Source of the DNA: Prostheceraeus crozeri
Taxonomy: Eukaryota > Platyhelminthes > Polycladida > Euryleptidae
Direction of reading: 5' to 3'
Assembly (NCBI GenBank): GCA_907163375.1
Contig: CAJQUW010003182.1
Location: forward strand, 62,001 to 126,000
DNA: 64,000 bases
Shown: in pieces, positions 12,438-23,949 of the stretch
Layout of the letters: each line of letters opens with the position of its first letter
Numbering within the stretch: position 1 is the stretch's first letter
Notes under the pieces: generated by a model
Databases searched by the model: none
The model's input: only the letters and a program-made list of their open reading frames with translations
What the model was told of the DNA's origin: nothing
Program-made: the position numbers and the translations under genes

Positions 12438-12803
12438 TCAGCTTACTCTTGCGCGGTGAATTCCGTTAAACCGAGGCAAACTTGGATACCCCAGGCGACC
12501 CGATAGCCGCAGTAACGCACGTGCCATTTTGATACCATGAATCCTTTCGGATTGTTGATCTTCAGCGTCATCCAGGCGAACCATAGGCACACATAACACC
12601 GCAACGTTTTCTAAGTTTTGGGCACCGGTTATATCTGTGTCAGGTAGTGATCGCTTCCCCGTTGGCGCCCATTTATATTTTCCTTTCAAAGAAGTATTCG
12701 ATGCTTGGGAGCCTGTGATTGTGAAAAATATAATTAAAGTGCATGACACGCTCATCAATAACCATTCTGAGTACCGAAAGTGAAATGGCAGAAAACACCT
12801 CAT
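12438..12803 (-). CDS. Putative secreted peptide precursor (hypothetical)
   Basis: A 121-codon frame. The start chosen is the ATG at 12803 (context AACAATGAGG), because a splice-acceptor-like TTTTTATTTAG lies directly upstream. The N-terminus looks like a signal peptide: a basic segment (HFRYSEW), a hydrophobic core (residues about 16-30, LLMSVSCTLIIFF) and a plausible cleavage after GSQA (about residue 34). It is followed by a short peptide ending GKR (YKWAPTGKR), the classic amidation plus dibasic cleavage signal of neuropeptide precursors, and then an acidic spacer and an Arg-rich tail. GC content is clearly above the flanks. A possible donor (AGA|GTAAGC) near the end could continue the gene downstream. 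I recognise no neuropeptide family, and a chance ORF is not excluded. Confidence 0.4.
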   Translation of the reverse strand: MRCFLPFHFRYSEWLLMSVSCTLIIFFTITGSQASNTSLKGKYKWAPTGKRSLPDTDITGAQNLENVAVLCVPMVRLDDAEDQQSERIHGIKMARALLRLSGRLGYPSLPRFNGIHRARVS

Positions 12804-13090
12804 TGTTCTAAATAAAAAATATAAATGCAAGATCGTCAAAAATTGCGTGATATTATCTGGAAATCGGACAGATTATGAAGGATGATGATGGACGGCTGCC
12901 TCACGCGAGTTTGCGATCTCAAATCGTGGAATATTGAAAGGTAATCAGTATACTGAAGCGAGCTTATATGTGCTCCGACATCACCATTAAGAAGCCAATT
13001 CGCGACTTGAAATATCCGGAGTGGTGCGCGTTTCAACGTCTTCTTCAACAAATCCGAGATCACCTTTCTCTCGATAACATGAATCAACCT
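12804..13090 (-). other. GC-elevated sequence upstream of the peptide ORF
   Basis: An open minus-strand frame (12836-13087) and raised GC lie upstream of the putative precursor. CATATAAGCTCGCTTCAGTA on the minus strand looks like a TATA box, so this may be promoter and 5' untranslated sequence. No homology recognised. Confidence 0.2.
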
Positions 13091-15200
13091 GAAACCACGA
13101 CTCCTCCAACAAATGAAATCATAGAATAGGGGAATTTCTCCTCAGACAAGTTGGCAGTAAAAATTCATTACTTGTAGAGTTGTGTTCAACATGAATTGTA
13201 TTTGTGTTGAAAGTAGGTTTCAAAGCTCATGTAACTTGAATATATTATCGATGATGAGAGCAGTTGCTGTGTAGTGTGTTCTCTAGGGTTAAAACATGGT
13301 ATGCTTTAATACCACCTTTTAAAGCACTTTTACGAAACCGGGTTTCGACTGAAACATGTCTTTTGTCTTTTCCATGGCAAGAATCATAGATAGACGCTGT
13401 TAGATTGCTTTGAAGTGAGCCTATCAGATAGTGATGCGTGATTGAAGCATTAAAAGCACTATTATAATAATAATACTTTTAAATAACACAATTTTAATTT
13501 GCAGATGTTATGCGATCGCCCTTGTGTTCTTACTTTGACAGCAGAAGTACAGTCGGCCACGGAATAATAGATTAGCAGAGGCGCTGTGACATATAACTAC
13601 TCCAAAAGTTGTACCGATTTATAAATGTATTTGTCATCTATATGATATATTAAAAACGGGTCTCGTAGGAGAATTTTGGGGTATGAAAGAGTCCGTATAA
13701 CAAGAGGGTCCATTAATCAGACAAATTTTTTTTGAATTGCATATTCTTTGTAAATGATTTGTTCAGATATGTCAAGAAAATTACTAATTATGCAGTTGAA
13801 TGCAAAAAAGATATTGCTAGAAATATGCACTTTATCCACATTGAACCACATTCTCGCATGGATCGTCAATCAGTAGCATGATAGCATCACCTACACATGA
13901 TAGGAAATGATTTGAAGACATTGTGGCACTAGACTCAATATTTTTCAGTTAATAAGAGAAAACATAGAAACACAGAATTAAATATTTTGCTTATCTGCTT
14001 CGGTTTGCTAGAAGTGTGATTAATACGAAATCGCCGGCACATCGAGGAACCTACTAAGTGGGCAAAAAGGAATTCCTTATACCTTACAGAGATAGGAAAA
14101 AAGTCTTGCGTCGCTTGAGGATTAATGTGAGTTCCAGCAAAGTGCTTCGATTGCCAAAATTCCTTCAGATTCGAAGAATTCAGATCATTGCACACAGGTT
14201 TTCTCCATAATGTTAACCCTTCCGATCATTATTAAAAAAATTAGCAGGCGTACGAAAATTAGTTCACTTGATGATTTCACATCCTCGTCTCCTCGGCATT
14301 GCTCACTGTATAGTGCCCCTACATTGAATCGAAGCCAGGCATCGATGTGTGTTTTGGTGTGTGCGAAGTGATATCACATCACGCACGCATCTCTCACTGG
14401 CTCTGGTGTCCTCTGCTGACAGCTTACTGTCAGCCATTTCCAATATCAAGCGATACACGAATTATCCATTCGAGAAGGAGCAAGTTGTCTAATTCTGCGA
14501 TGAGTGGACTGCATTTCGATATTAAGGTTGCATACACTTATTCCTTTCTAGGAAACCGAAGCGCGCGCAGATGAATCTCATTCTGTGCATAGAAAATTTC
14601 ATCTTTACCGAAAACTGCAATCTGCGTCCTTTTGGATGTGTTTTCCTTTGATCGTGTCTGACAAGAAGAGGAACTCACTAGAACTCGGCAGACGCACAGA
14701 TGTACATCATTCTGTGACAGTCTCATTTTCGGTCTCGTTCCCCGCGGAAACTCGCTCTGGCTGCCGGACTATTACACTTTGCGTGAACACCGAACATGGT
14801 AGCGACGTTGGAAAAATGCATCGCATTCAGTGCAACTTGGTTCTGAATTTCGCCGATACTCAGGGCTGATATCTGTCCCTAAGAAATAAGTACTAGATGA
14901 GATATATCAATCAGTCACCTGCTGCAAACTATTGCTTAACATAGCGCATAAGCACAAGGCCCAACCGCTTTGTGTACATTGATGCGGTAGTGCATATTGT
15001 CTTCCTTCTAGGAGTCAGAATCATTTGTGCCATTTTTTCATAATCGATGTCTAAAAACTAAATCCTGAATTTTGCGGGTCGACGCAATTATTTGGACTGA
15101 TGAACTAATCGGGGATGGTGAATTGTTACAAAAACAAAAGGACGTACCAATAAGACAACAAAAGAGTCAAAACTAAAGCAATGTGAGGCCGATGTATCAT
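13091..15200. other. Non-coding stretch with a GC-raised patch at 14280-14880
   Basis: Nothing recognised up to 14280. The 14280-14880 patch has higher GC and several overlapping short frames on both strands (e.g. 14585-14869 plus), but no domain and no convincing splice structure. It could be a regulatory patch or an unrecognised exon. GAAACATGTC following a short inverted repeat at about 13340-13375 resembles the 3' half of a hammerhead, but no matching core is seen. Confidence 0.4.
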
Positions 15201-16704
15201 TGCATATGAATTGGAGAAAAACAACTGTTTCATCGTAAAGTGTAATCCGCGAGGCCTTTCGACGACTCTCGTCAAGCGGTACGTCGTATTTACAGATAAA
15301 TCATGAAAACGTTTATATACAAAATGACATTAAAGAAAGTGAGTCAAAGTCAAAGGTTCCAAATTGATGAGGTTGGAATTGATCTCACCTCAAAAATAGA
15401 AAGTCAAGTGAAGTCTTGCATAAATGACCTCATGAAAGTCAATGCTATGTCACCTGCTATGGCTCATACCGGTAAGCTAAAATTAAAAGGCACTTGCATT
15501 CCAAGAATGTGCGAGCTATCAAACCTTCACAAAGTTGACTCGCCACTTAGACCAATATTAAGTATGACGAATACCCCAAAGGTCAGAAGTTAGAAGTCAG
15601 ATCCACGGTAGCGCGAACGTCATCACTGTTTGCTTTTGTACACACAAATTGGGTCTTGTGACATCAATGATTGTCGCCTCTAGGAACTATTCTGGTCATG
15701 AAAACGACCTTCGGCTCAATAGCTGGAAAGGCTAGAGCAGTTACAGCACGGACTTTCGTTTGGACCTCGTTCGAAAATCTTTTGCCCAGAAACGGTACCA
15801 TCAGGCAAACAGTCTTCTTTCCAGGAACATATTCAGTCTCCTGTTCCTGCCTTGGTTTGCTGTACTTCTCGATGAAGGAGGATGGATAACCATTGGACTG
15901 TAACGTTTCCTGAATAAGCTTAAATTCAGCAGACAATTGATCTGCACTACAAATACGTCTTTCACGATTTGACGTGATTGCTTTTGTAAGAAGAGGGACA
16001 AAGCTGAAGAAATGCAGATATAAACCTGTCCAAATGGATTTTCTAAATACAGATATAGAAAAGTTATCGTCGTTTTTAATAATCGTCGTCTATATTGAAT
16101 TTGTGTTGCATATTTTCGATAAGATCGATTGTCTCCATCAAGGGAAAAGTGAGCTAATGTCGAAAGAGCAAAACTGCTTGCTGTTTAGCTGTAATGAACG
16201 AAGGCGATTTACGAAATCGAAAGAATCTTTGATAGTGAATTTTGCTGCTGCGTCACGAATTGGTGAGAAAATAGTAGCAAGCCACTGGGCTCGCTTGTGT
16301 GTTGGGGTATTCGTCATACTTAATATTAGTCTAAGTGGCGAGTCAACTTTGCGAAGGTTTGATAGCTCGCACATTCTTGGAATGCAAGTGCTTTTTAATT
16401 TTAGCTTACCGGTATGAGCCATAGCAGGTGACATAGCATTGACTTTCATGAGGTCATTTATGCAAGACTTCACTTGACTTTCTATTTTTGAGGTGAGATC
16501 AATTCCAACCTCATCAATTTGGAACCTTCGACTTCAACTAAAAGGGACCTTTGACTTTGACTCACTTTCTTTAATGTCATTTTGTATATAAACGTTTTCA
16601 TGATTTATCTGTAAATACGACGTACCGCTTGACGAGAGTCGTCGAAAGGCCTCGCGGATTACACTTTACGATGAAACAGTTGCTTTGTCTCCAATTCATA
16701 TGCA
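15201..16704 (-). mobile_element. Penelope-like element fragment with inverted terminal duplication
   Basis: Arms at 15201-15578 and 16303-16704 are inverted copies, the right one with about 22 extra bases. Reading minus from the right arm: KLKLK--CIPRM, SPLRLILSM (the PLE RT P-LRPI-S block), WLATIFSPIRD, KDSFDFVNRL and CSFDISSLFP (RT motif A, normally SFDV-SLFTNVP). Then, after decayed sequence, 15936-15664 encodes a thumb-like segment (LQSNGYPSSFIEKY, VPFLGKRFS, IEPKVVFMTRIV). The YxDD motif and GIY-YIG domain are missing. Both arms repeat the RT N-terminal part, an arrangement seen in PLEs with pseudo-LTRs and partial inverted copies. A hammerhead-like motif lies in each arm. Confidence 0.75.
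16625..16657 (+). ncRNA. Hammerhead-like motif in PLE arm (antisense to RT)
   Basis: Stem I CCGC/GCGG, core TTGACGA (consensus CTGANGA, C3 to T), minimal stem II GA-GTCG-TC, GAAA, palindromic stem III AGGCCT, then C as the cleavage residue. A mirror copy lies at 15247-15279 on the minus strand. The motif is antisense to the RT remnant, which is unexpected for a PLE ribozyme, so chance similarity is a real alternative. Confidence 0.3.
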
Positions 16705-17562
16705 GAGTCAAAACTTTAAATTTCACTTGTCAATTGAAACATCAATTTTAACTTCTTGCAATCATCAAGGAATAGGATGAATGACTTCGGACGAAAGCTG
16801 TTAGCCTTCAAAATACGTTTGCTTGTAAATTGAAAAACTAGAGGAAATGGCAAGAAATAACAAACAATAGAAAACACCCACATCATCAAGTAACATTCAT
16901 TGTAAGAATTTCAAGATGGGACAGGATTCACTGTTGTTTCTTATATTGCAAGTTGAATAAGCCAGTTGATTTATGGGCAAGATCAATTGGAATTTGTCGT
17001 CAATTTAAATTATTCTTTTACATTAACATTATTCCTCACGAAGACAGGTAGATTTTGTGAATCTTTTCATAAGTACCGCTATCGCTTTCCTGTTATAAAT
17101 TGCACATTGTTTATAGCACAGAAATCCGTCAGATGGCAGTATATACTATTAAAGGACTAGAGCGCACGCACATGAACTGAAAACAATACTACCTCATAAT
17201 CGCAGGTTGCTATGATAGCAGTACTTGACCTAGGACGGTTTCCAATGACGTACAAAGTGCTTTATTAATTAGAACATTATCTTGTTATAAATGTTTCGGG
17301 ACATTTTGGAGCGTCATCAATGTAAAAATTAATTTTGATAAAATAATTTACAATGCAAGAAGCTATAACTACTCATGTATTTCTCAAATTTGACTCATTT
17401 CATGGTGAATCAACATTGACTTGGATCGGCACTGAGCAGCTAAAATTGCCATCAACTTACCAGAACAGCTAATTTCTCATGGAAATCTGATTATTTGGTT
17501 TTGTTTCAGTTAGTATATCAAGAATAGAAGTCAACTGATAGCTGATGGTCTCTCCATCTGTT
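16705..17562. other. Non-coding stretch, nothing recognised
   Basis: No supported feature. Confidence 0.5.
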
Positions 17563-18073
17563 CTTGAATATCTAAAGAGAATAACAGCGATTAAGTCAAT
17601 AAAAGACACCAACACCCTTGATTCCCCGACCGCGCTCGCCTGACCCAGCGCATCCTGCCTGATCATTTCAAGGCAGAAGTCACTAATCGTTGTCATTCTC
17701 TTTAGATATTCGATATCGGCTTACTGCGACAGACCTTTGTTGTCAATCTACAACTTGACTCGAAACACCTGTTGATATGAATGCTAAAGCATATTGATAG
17801 CACATTGATATGCTACATAATATGTAGCACAGTGACATGCTACATTTGCGATATGAATGCTGGTCGTATTCTGTCAGTAATAATAACATTAATAGGACAA
17901 TAAACTGTCGACATCATTTGAAGATGACTTCTGCCTTTCACTCGCATTCCTTTTGTACCGTCAGCGTGGCCTTGCGAAGGTGAGAGTTCGTCTCCACCGC
18001 GGCCTTCGGTTCGATTCCTGCGTCAGGCGAGTGCAGTCGGGAAATCAAGGGGTTGATGTCTTTTATTGACTTA
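17563..18073. repeat. Foldback SINE (second family), 5' part of a copy split by a retrotransposon
   Basis: The left arm (17563-17655) is inverted relative to the right arm (about 17990-18073), which has the family box B GGTTCGATTCC and the TCTTTTATTGACTTAA tail. The family tail should continue with TCATTCTCTTTAGATATT, but that sequence reappears only at 19404 after a non-LTR insertion. The loop contains another partial copy of the tail (17683-17745). Confidence 0.7.
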
Positions 18074-19406
18074 ATAATAATAATAATAATAAATCGTTTA
18101 TATTTTGAATGATAATCATACAGTGCAAGAAACATTCATAATGTTCTATACATTAAGGAAATCAAAGTGACAAAGTAATTACGTTGCATTAAACAACTTT
18201 ATACAAAAGAGGAAGAAAGAAAGAGACCGACGTTTAGTTCGGGAGAGTGGTACAGCAAATTTCACCGAATAAGTCAATCGGCGTGGAGCAAATTTTTTGA
18301 CCGTATGTCCTTGCACTAGCGTAGAGCGAAACACGTTTAAGGCCTTTTGCTGTCTTCTTTCTTCTAAACTGGGTAAGCATTCTCGTTTACAGGTGGTACC
18401 ACATATTATTCGATGGCATCGTTTCCGTATTTTCTCCAATATTGTCGAAGATGAAGTTGTCATTCCGACCATCAGCGGGCAATTATACTCGATCACACCA
18501 AGAATCATTTGAGTATAAATCTGAATGAGATCCTGCTTGCGTATCGAAGGAATCTTGCGAACAGTCTTGAGCAGGTGTATACGCTGTGATGCTCTCTTTG
18601 CTATGTAGTTGATATGAGACTTCCATCCTGTATTTTTGTCGAAAACTACTCTAAGAATGTTAATAGAGTCAGAAGTGGGAATAGATGTTATAGGTAAGCG
18701 TCTATACTTGTCAGATCCAATAAGCATAAGCTTGGTTTTATTGTCATTAAGGATCAGCCCATGTTTGTCACACCACTCACGAACATTGCGTACTTCGGTA
18801 TTGACATTTATATCGACGTCATCAGAGTCTGAAAACTTGGAGATTATAACAACATCATCGGCATATTTGTACATTTCGGAGGATGGTAATAGTTTGTTGA
18901 GTGAACTTATATACACACAGAAGAAGTAAGGAGATAGAACCGATCCCTGAGCGACAACAGATGCAACTGAATTATTGAAACTTAGAGTGCCATCAGGCAG
19001 ACGTCCGCGTTGAAATCTATTTGAAAAATAGTCCTAGCACCATTTGATGAAACCATTCGGCAGTTTGGCGGACGAGACCTTCATGCGGGATTCGATCAAA
19101 TGGACGACTGAAATCAAAAGACAAACTGAAAATTCCTTTAACTGTAGGATCGTCGAGTGAGATAGTTATGTACTCATGCATTGATATTTGAGCCATGAGA
19201 GTTGAACTTCCAGGACGGAACCCATATTGTGAGTTACCATACAATTTCAGAAGTCTTTCTTTTACTGAGGACAATACCACCTTCTCGAGAATTTTCGCCA
19301 TTATTGGTAACAAGGATATTCGACGGAAGGTATTAATGCGGGGATGGTTTGTCTTGGGAATTGGGACAATGTTTGCCGTTTTCCATGGTATTGGAGTTCT
19401 CTGTTG
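18074..19406 (-). mobile_element. 5'-truncated non-LTR retrotransposon with (TTA)n tail
   Basis: The minus strand encodes a non-LTR RT. 19406-19017 carries ANIVPIPKTNHPR, LPIMAKILEKV, QYGFRPGSST and LSFDFSRPFDRIPH (motif A). After a one-base frameshift and a stop near 19030 comes SVVAQGSVLSPYFFC (motif B, usually P-GS-L-P-LF). ORF 18916-18179 has YADDVVIIS (catalytic motif C) and KTKLMLIG. The 3' end on the minus strand runs into a TTA microsatellite (18073-18093), a tail type typical of CR1/RTE-like elements. No endonuclease remains. It is inserted inside a SINE copy. Confidence 0.85.
18179..18916 (-). pseudogene. Non-LTR reverse transcriptase, C-terminal half
   Basis: A 245-residue frame beginning just before motif C (YADDVVIIS). 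It continues with GLILNDNKTKLMLIG, a W-SHI-YIAKRA segment and the LLKTVRKIPS/YTQMILGVIEYNCP thumb-like region. It is separated from the N-terminal RT part (19017-19406) by a frameshift, so the element cannot make a full RT. Confidence 0.85.
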
Positions 19407-19460
19407 TCATTCTCTTTAGATATTAAATATACTGCAACAGACCTTTCTTGTCATTCCATC
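19404..19460 (+). repeat. Tail of the split SINE copy
   Basis: GTCATTCTCTTTAGATATT plus ATACTGCAACAGACC matches the tails at 5125-5180 and 17687-17740. It is the continuation of the copy ending at 18073. Confidence 0.7.
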
Positions 19461-19729
19461 TGCTCTTGCAGGCATCAACAGATTCGAAGGCTATGCGATT
19501 TCCGGATCCCGCAACTACAACGTAAGCGATAGACATACAGCTATGAAATAACGACAAGTCTATGTAGCACATTTGCTGTGATAAATCGTTCTCTTGAAAA
19601 ATTGGATGGGATATATTGTTTCCAAAACGATTTTCTCGAAGAACTATCTTCGAACTATTTCCAACGCAACTTTTTTTGGTTTCAAATGATAATTAATCAG
19701 CGAAAACATGTGATCAAAATACATGCCGT
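19461..19729. other. Short non-coding gap, nothing recognised
   Basis: No supported feature. Confidence 0.5.
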
Positions 19730-21863
19730 CAACTAGGGTAACTTGTGCCACTTTTTTGCATTTTTTTGAGATTGCGCCCAAGAAAAATTTGATTTAGAAC
19801 TCCAAATCTTCATGGCACTAAACTTCACGGTTCTAGAAATACCACACACATTTTTTGAATTTTTTTCTAGCTATACTTTTGACACTAGGACCCGCCAAAA
19901 ATGGCAGAAGTTACCCCATCAAATGGGCAACTTGTGCCACTCATCTAATTCGGTCATTTACTTACAGATATTACTTGAAATCACAAAATCAAATGTTTCT
20001 AATTTATTTTGCAGTATTTAAACAATAACAATCGTACATGAAACTCGGAGATATTTCAGAATATGTAAAAAATATAAAAGCAAATGTCGTAAAAAGGGTA
20101 ATTTCTTCCTTAAAATTGATCAAACATCGATATAGTATATCGTCACTCAATATTTGATGTGAAGATAGCATAATAATAGGAAATGAAAGGGTCTTTGTGC
20201 ACTTGTAATAAACATTCGAGGAAATAGTATAACATTGTCTAGCCTAATCGAAGTTGATGGATAGCAAAAGCTGGAGTAGACCTACACATTCCACTACGAG
20301 GCACTCTACAAGATCGCAATACAATATTCATTGCAATGCAATTGCCATTCGTCACAGATAACATGGAAACGAAGCACGCCTCTTCTAAGAACGATAGGTG
20401 GTCTTACTTTACCGATAATCTGCTCGTAATCAATGTCTGAAATATTGTCTTTCTCTGGGAAATGAATTGATCGTATTCGTCCCGATATTGTTTCACAGAC
20501 TCTACTGTGAAATCGGCATTTCCATGAATGGTCAGCACTTGTCCTAAGAAAATGTCGCATGCTGTTTGATCGAAGCAAACTGAATTTGACGAGAACCCAG
20601 TCAAAGTTCCAATAGCAATTTCTTCGACTCCCTCCATCGGGTGCTGCTGATGATCGAGTGACATATTGCATGTGAAATCTGAAGCACTTTGCTGTCCTCA
20701 ACAGACTCAAGCGGTAAATCGGCATCTAAACTTGAGATGTCAAAGTTCGACGCGTCTGTTCTCCTCCATTTTGGTGATGAAGTGCAGTATTCCATTTCAT
20801 CACAGTTACACATTGGTCAGGTTCGACATTCATCCGTTTATTTGCCGGGCGCATTTGTGGCTTTTCTGGTTTGCGAGTATAACGCATCAGACGAAGAAAC
20901 TCAACTAAGCTGTCACTCATGTCTTAACAATTTGCCTGACCGTCTTCAGGTAATTGTTCCAGTACCGTACTCTATCACAATTCAAAGGAACGATCCCGGC
21001 CTTTTCGAATCTGCGATCTTCAAATAGCTTATCCATTGCGTCTAAATTGATGAGCTAGTGAAGGGCATCCTTTGGAATTGATGACAATTTGCGTCCATGG
21101 CTATGTTTCCACTCAGTCAACGTTTGTCTGCACACAAACTTCAAAAGTGAGAAAAAGGCAATGTCAGCGCAGTTTTGAATTACTGGTCATTACTTACCGT
21201 TTCGCACAGGATCGCAAGAAACGAATGCAATATATCTCAAACTGCAAAAAACGGACTTTCAATAGGCCTATATGTTTACATCATTTGAACAAAATGAAAA
21301 AGATCATTATAGGACTCACAGTTACAGTCAATTAAAGATCTATTTTACTGATCAATAGCCAAAATTAATATTTTTGACCAAATTATACTTCATGAAAATC
21401 CTTTCTGTGCAATAGGAATCCATTATCATTATTTAGGGATAACCTGTGCCATCGACCTGAGGTATAACTTGTGCCACGAAAATAGACTAAGTTCACTAAA
21501 ATTGGTCTCACAACTTCAAAAATAAACCAATTTTGTTCATTCTGTTTCGTTATCTCATGCCAATACGCCACATAATAGGATATCTGGATGCTAACTAAAT
21601 TGAAATAGTGCATCAATACTCACCACATGAAAGCTTTTTGCATTTTGAAAAAGTGCAAAAAAGTGACTTTTTTCAAAAAAGTCTCAGACAATCTGAATTT
21701 TGTAGGAAATCTTATGACTGATGTAACTTTTGCTAAATTCATTCAATTTTACAGGAAAAATGATTACAAGACCGATAATATTATCATAAATCTTACAGAT
21801 GGATGTGAAGGTCCAAAAACGACCGTGGCACAAGTTACCCACGCTGGCACTAGTTACCCAGTT
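19730..21863. mobile_element. Candidate DNA element with repeated GGGTAACTTGTGCCAC motifs
   Basis: The motif GGGTAACTTGTGCCAC or close variants occurs at 19736-19751, 19925-19940, about 21436-21451 and 21461-21477 on the plus strand, and inverted at 21825-21840 and about 21844-21859. The outermost copies form CAACTAGGGTAACTTG at the left and its inverted relative CAACTGGGTAACTAG at the right. That suggests inverted termini of a roughly 2.1-kb element. No clear target duplication was seen. The interior carries an unrecognised minus-strand coding remnant. Superfamily unknown. Confidence 0.4.
20404..20664 (-). CDS. Unrecognised coding remnant
   Basis: An 86-codon minus-strand frame with higher GC than its surroundings. 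It contains EEIAIGTLTGFSSNSVCFD, FLGQVLTIHGNADF and QYRDEYDQFISQRK. Overlapping frames at 20601-20813 and 20306-20725 look like the same protein after frameshifts. I do not recognise it. Its position inside the GGGTAACTTGTGCCAC element suggests an element-encoded protein, but a host exon is possible. Confidence 0.3.
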   Translation of the reverse strand: MSLDHQQHPMEGVEEIAIGTLTGFSSNSVCFDQTACDIFLGQVLTIHGNADFTVESVKQYRDEYDQFISQRKTIFQTLITSRLSVK

Positions 21864-22498
21864 GAAGGTACCAGCGCTTTGATGTTTCTTTCACTAAGGT
21901 CGAAGAAGGAAAGAAAAATATTTTGTGATAGGCCTATGCAATCTTTTGACTTAATTAACTCTATCATCACATTTTAATCTCACATTTTGTTAATATGGCG
22001 AATATTGCATCAATTTCGATGAGTTACTCAATTATCACAATTTTCGGTGCATTGATAAATTGTAAGCAAACAACTGGTTACTGAAGTAAGTTCGATGAAA
22101 TCATGTTACAACTTCGATTGCAGTAAAAACACACATCTGAGATTCATAAAACAATGAATGGAAGTAAGATGTGACAATGAGCGATTTTCGACAACAATAA
22201 CTCATAGCATGTTGTGGAACGATAAAACCTTGCCGATGAATAATTAAAATATGGACAGTGCAACTAAACGAAAACTAAATGGAGTTAAACAAAGACTGAA
22301 AATCGTCACGACTTTATATCGGTCCCTATGGGTCACGAACAAGTCTATTATATAGTTCACAGTTGAACCAGGGAATAATTGCAAGTTAATTCTAGGTTAA
22401 AGACATTTTACTTTTAGGCTGAATATCTATGGGTTGGTTATGCACAGTCAGAAATTATATTTCACGGGCCGTACGTAGTTAATAACAAACATCCAACT
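21864..22498. other. Non-coding stretch, nothing recognised
   Basis: No supported feature apart from one TAGGCCTA octamer at about 21929. Confidence 0.5.
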
Positions 22499-22868
22499 TA
22501 GGGGTCGGCAGCCTTAAATGGATCGGGTTTAAGCTCCTCGCGGACAGCAACCAAAGAAGTATCTACTCACTACAAATGAATCTTTATTGCGACATTCATA
22601 AGCGCATCATTACGTGCTTACAGAATTGCAATCTCTTTGATGAAAAATCGTCTTCGCAAATTTGTTAATGTGGAAGTCAGAAAATCGTTCATACTTTTAA
22701 ATCATTTTAATCGTCAACAGATTAAGTTCAATAAGAACATGCTGTACTTCAAAAGCGTGAAGATCAATTGTACAAAAATTGCTGTAAGCATCGTAAGGCG
22801 GCCAAGACGGCAATTTTGGAAAGGTGCCGCGGGCTAAACCTAAAAGGGTCACGGACTGTCGACCCCTG
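22499..22868. mobile_element. hAT-type MITE (terminal AGGGGTCGGCAGCC)
   Basis: The left end AGGGGTCGGCAGCC and the inverted right end CAGGGGTCGACAGTCC match the common hAT MITE terminus CAGGGGTCGGCAACC. Flanking 8-mers ATCCAACT and ATTCAATT agree at 6 of 8 positions with two transitions, consistent with an aged 8-bp target duplication. The 370-bp interior has no transposase. Confidence 0.65.
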
Positions 22869-23204
22869 ATTCAATTCAATTCATCAATTTTACAGATTCA
22901 AATACCAGATACTTAGAAATGTCAACCATGAAGATCGATCATATCCCATCTACCGCAAAAATATCAAGTATGACCGAGTAGGCCGAAATTTTCATGTAGG
23001 TCAATGCTGATAGATCCTAACAATCTTAAAATTCTTAAACATACAGGTTATTTTCGTTGGATGGAGTATGAGACATAAAAACAAACTTATATTGAATCAT
23101 ATCAAAATAACTCTACATTTATAATGAGACGAAAATCGTGAAGATTCACAGTTCCCTGATGTCTGGCGCCTATAACTTTTTGTACTGCGCTTTTAACTCT
23201 TTTG

Positions 23205-23284
23205 TACCTATTGAAAATTAACTAGTCATTCGCTTGTTTTTTTAACTTTGTCACCTTGACGCACTTTGCTACGTTGAATTTGAA
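23205..23284 (+). repeat. Dispersed repeat, copy 1
   Basis: About 80 bases starting TTTTGTACCTATTGAAAATT and including TTGACGCACTTTGCTACG recur inverted at about 62027-62108 with a few mismatches. Probably a fragment of an unidentified transposon. Confidence 0.6.
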
Positions 23285-23416
23285 GCTATCACATCAAGAT
23301 GAAGATGTTTTCACAAATAGCCTGTGTATCTTGATATATTTATCAAATCTCAACAGAGGATTATTAAAGCGTGAAAGCGTCAAAGAGCTAGATCGTAAAT
23401 AAGCCAGGAAACTCGG

Positions 23417-23570
23417 AACAGATGGTCCGGTTACCTTGTGGTTGAAGATTCAATGTCCTCTAGCTATAGTGCTGCTGGTTCGAATCTGCCCACGACTAAT
23501 GAGATTTGCCAGACTAAAGCATGTCTCGTAATGGTTATATATGTTCAGATTTTAATCAAAAGCATTTGTA
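23417..23570 (+). repeat. Decayed copy of the hammerhead SINE family
   Basis: It aligns with the 3378-3560 and 43719-43975 copies: AACAGATGGTCCGGTTACCTT, box B GGTTCGAATCTGCCCACGAC, then a hammerhead region reduced to CTAATGAG...TAAAGCATGTCTCG. Core and GAAA are both mutated. A fragment of the family's 3' end lies inverted at about 23332-23362. Confidence 0.7.
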
Positions 23571-23949
23571 GCTTCCATTCTTAACTAAATTAAGGTATTT
23601 TCATGTTCAAGAATTTACAATTTTCAGTTTAAAGCAAAAGCGAAATTCAGATTTCTGCAAGTTGTAGTATAATTTTTTAGAACCCAGTATGTCATGTTGA
23701 ACATAAGTTAATGTCATGCCGTCGACCTAGTTCAAGACCAAAGGTTGACAATAATCTATTTTTCATATCCGCATCTGATTCCCCAAATTGTTACTTTCAC
23801 CGTATCAGCAGTTACAGGCATCCGGGTAATATTATACAGCAGAATAACTTCTTCAACAATGTGATTCGACATTCGCTCTTTGAAATAGGCTACAGTAAGG
23901 GTCACAGTTAGGATCACTAAGTACCCGTTAGCTGCTGGGCCTAAATTTC
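23571..23949. other. Non-coding stretch, nothing recognised
   Basis: A plus-strand frame at 23711-23911 has no recognised domain. Confidence 0.4.

Noticed and set aside
14347-14869. Two plus-strand ORFs in a GC-raised patch
   Set aside because: Both strands are open in several frames and no conserved motif is visible; kept only as a GC-raised patch.
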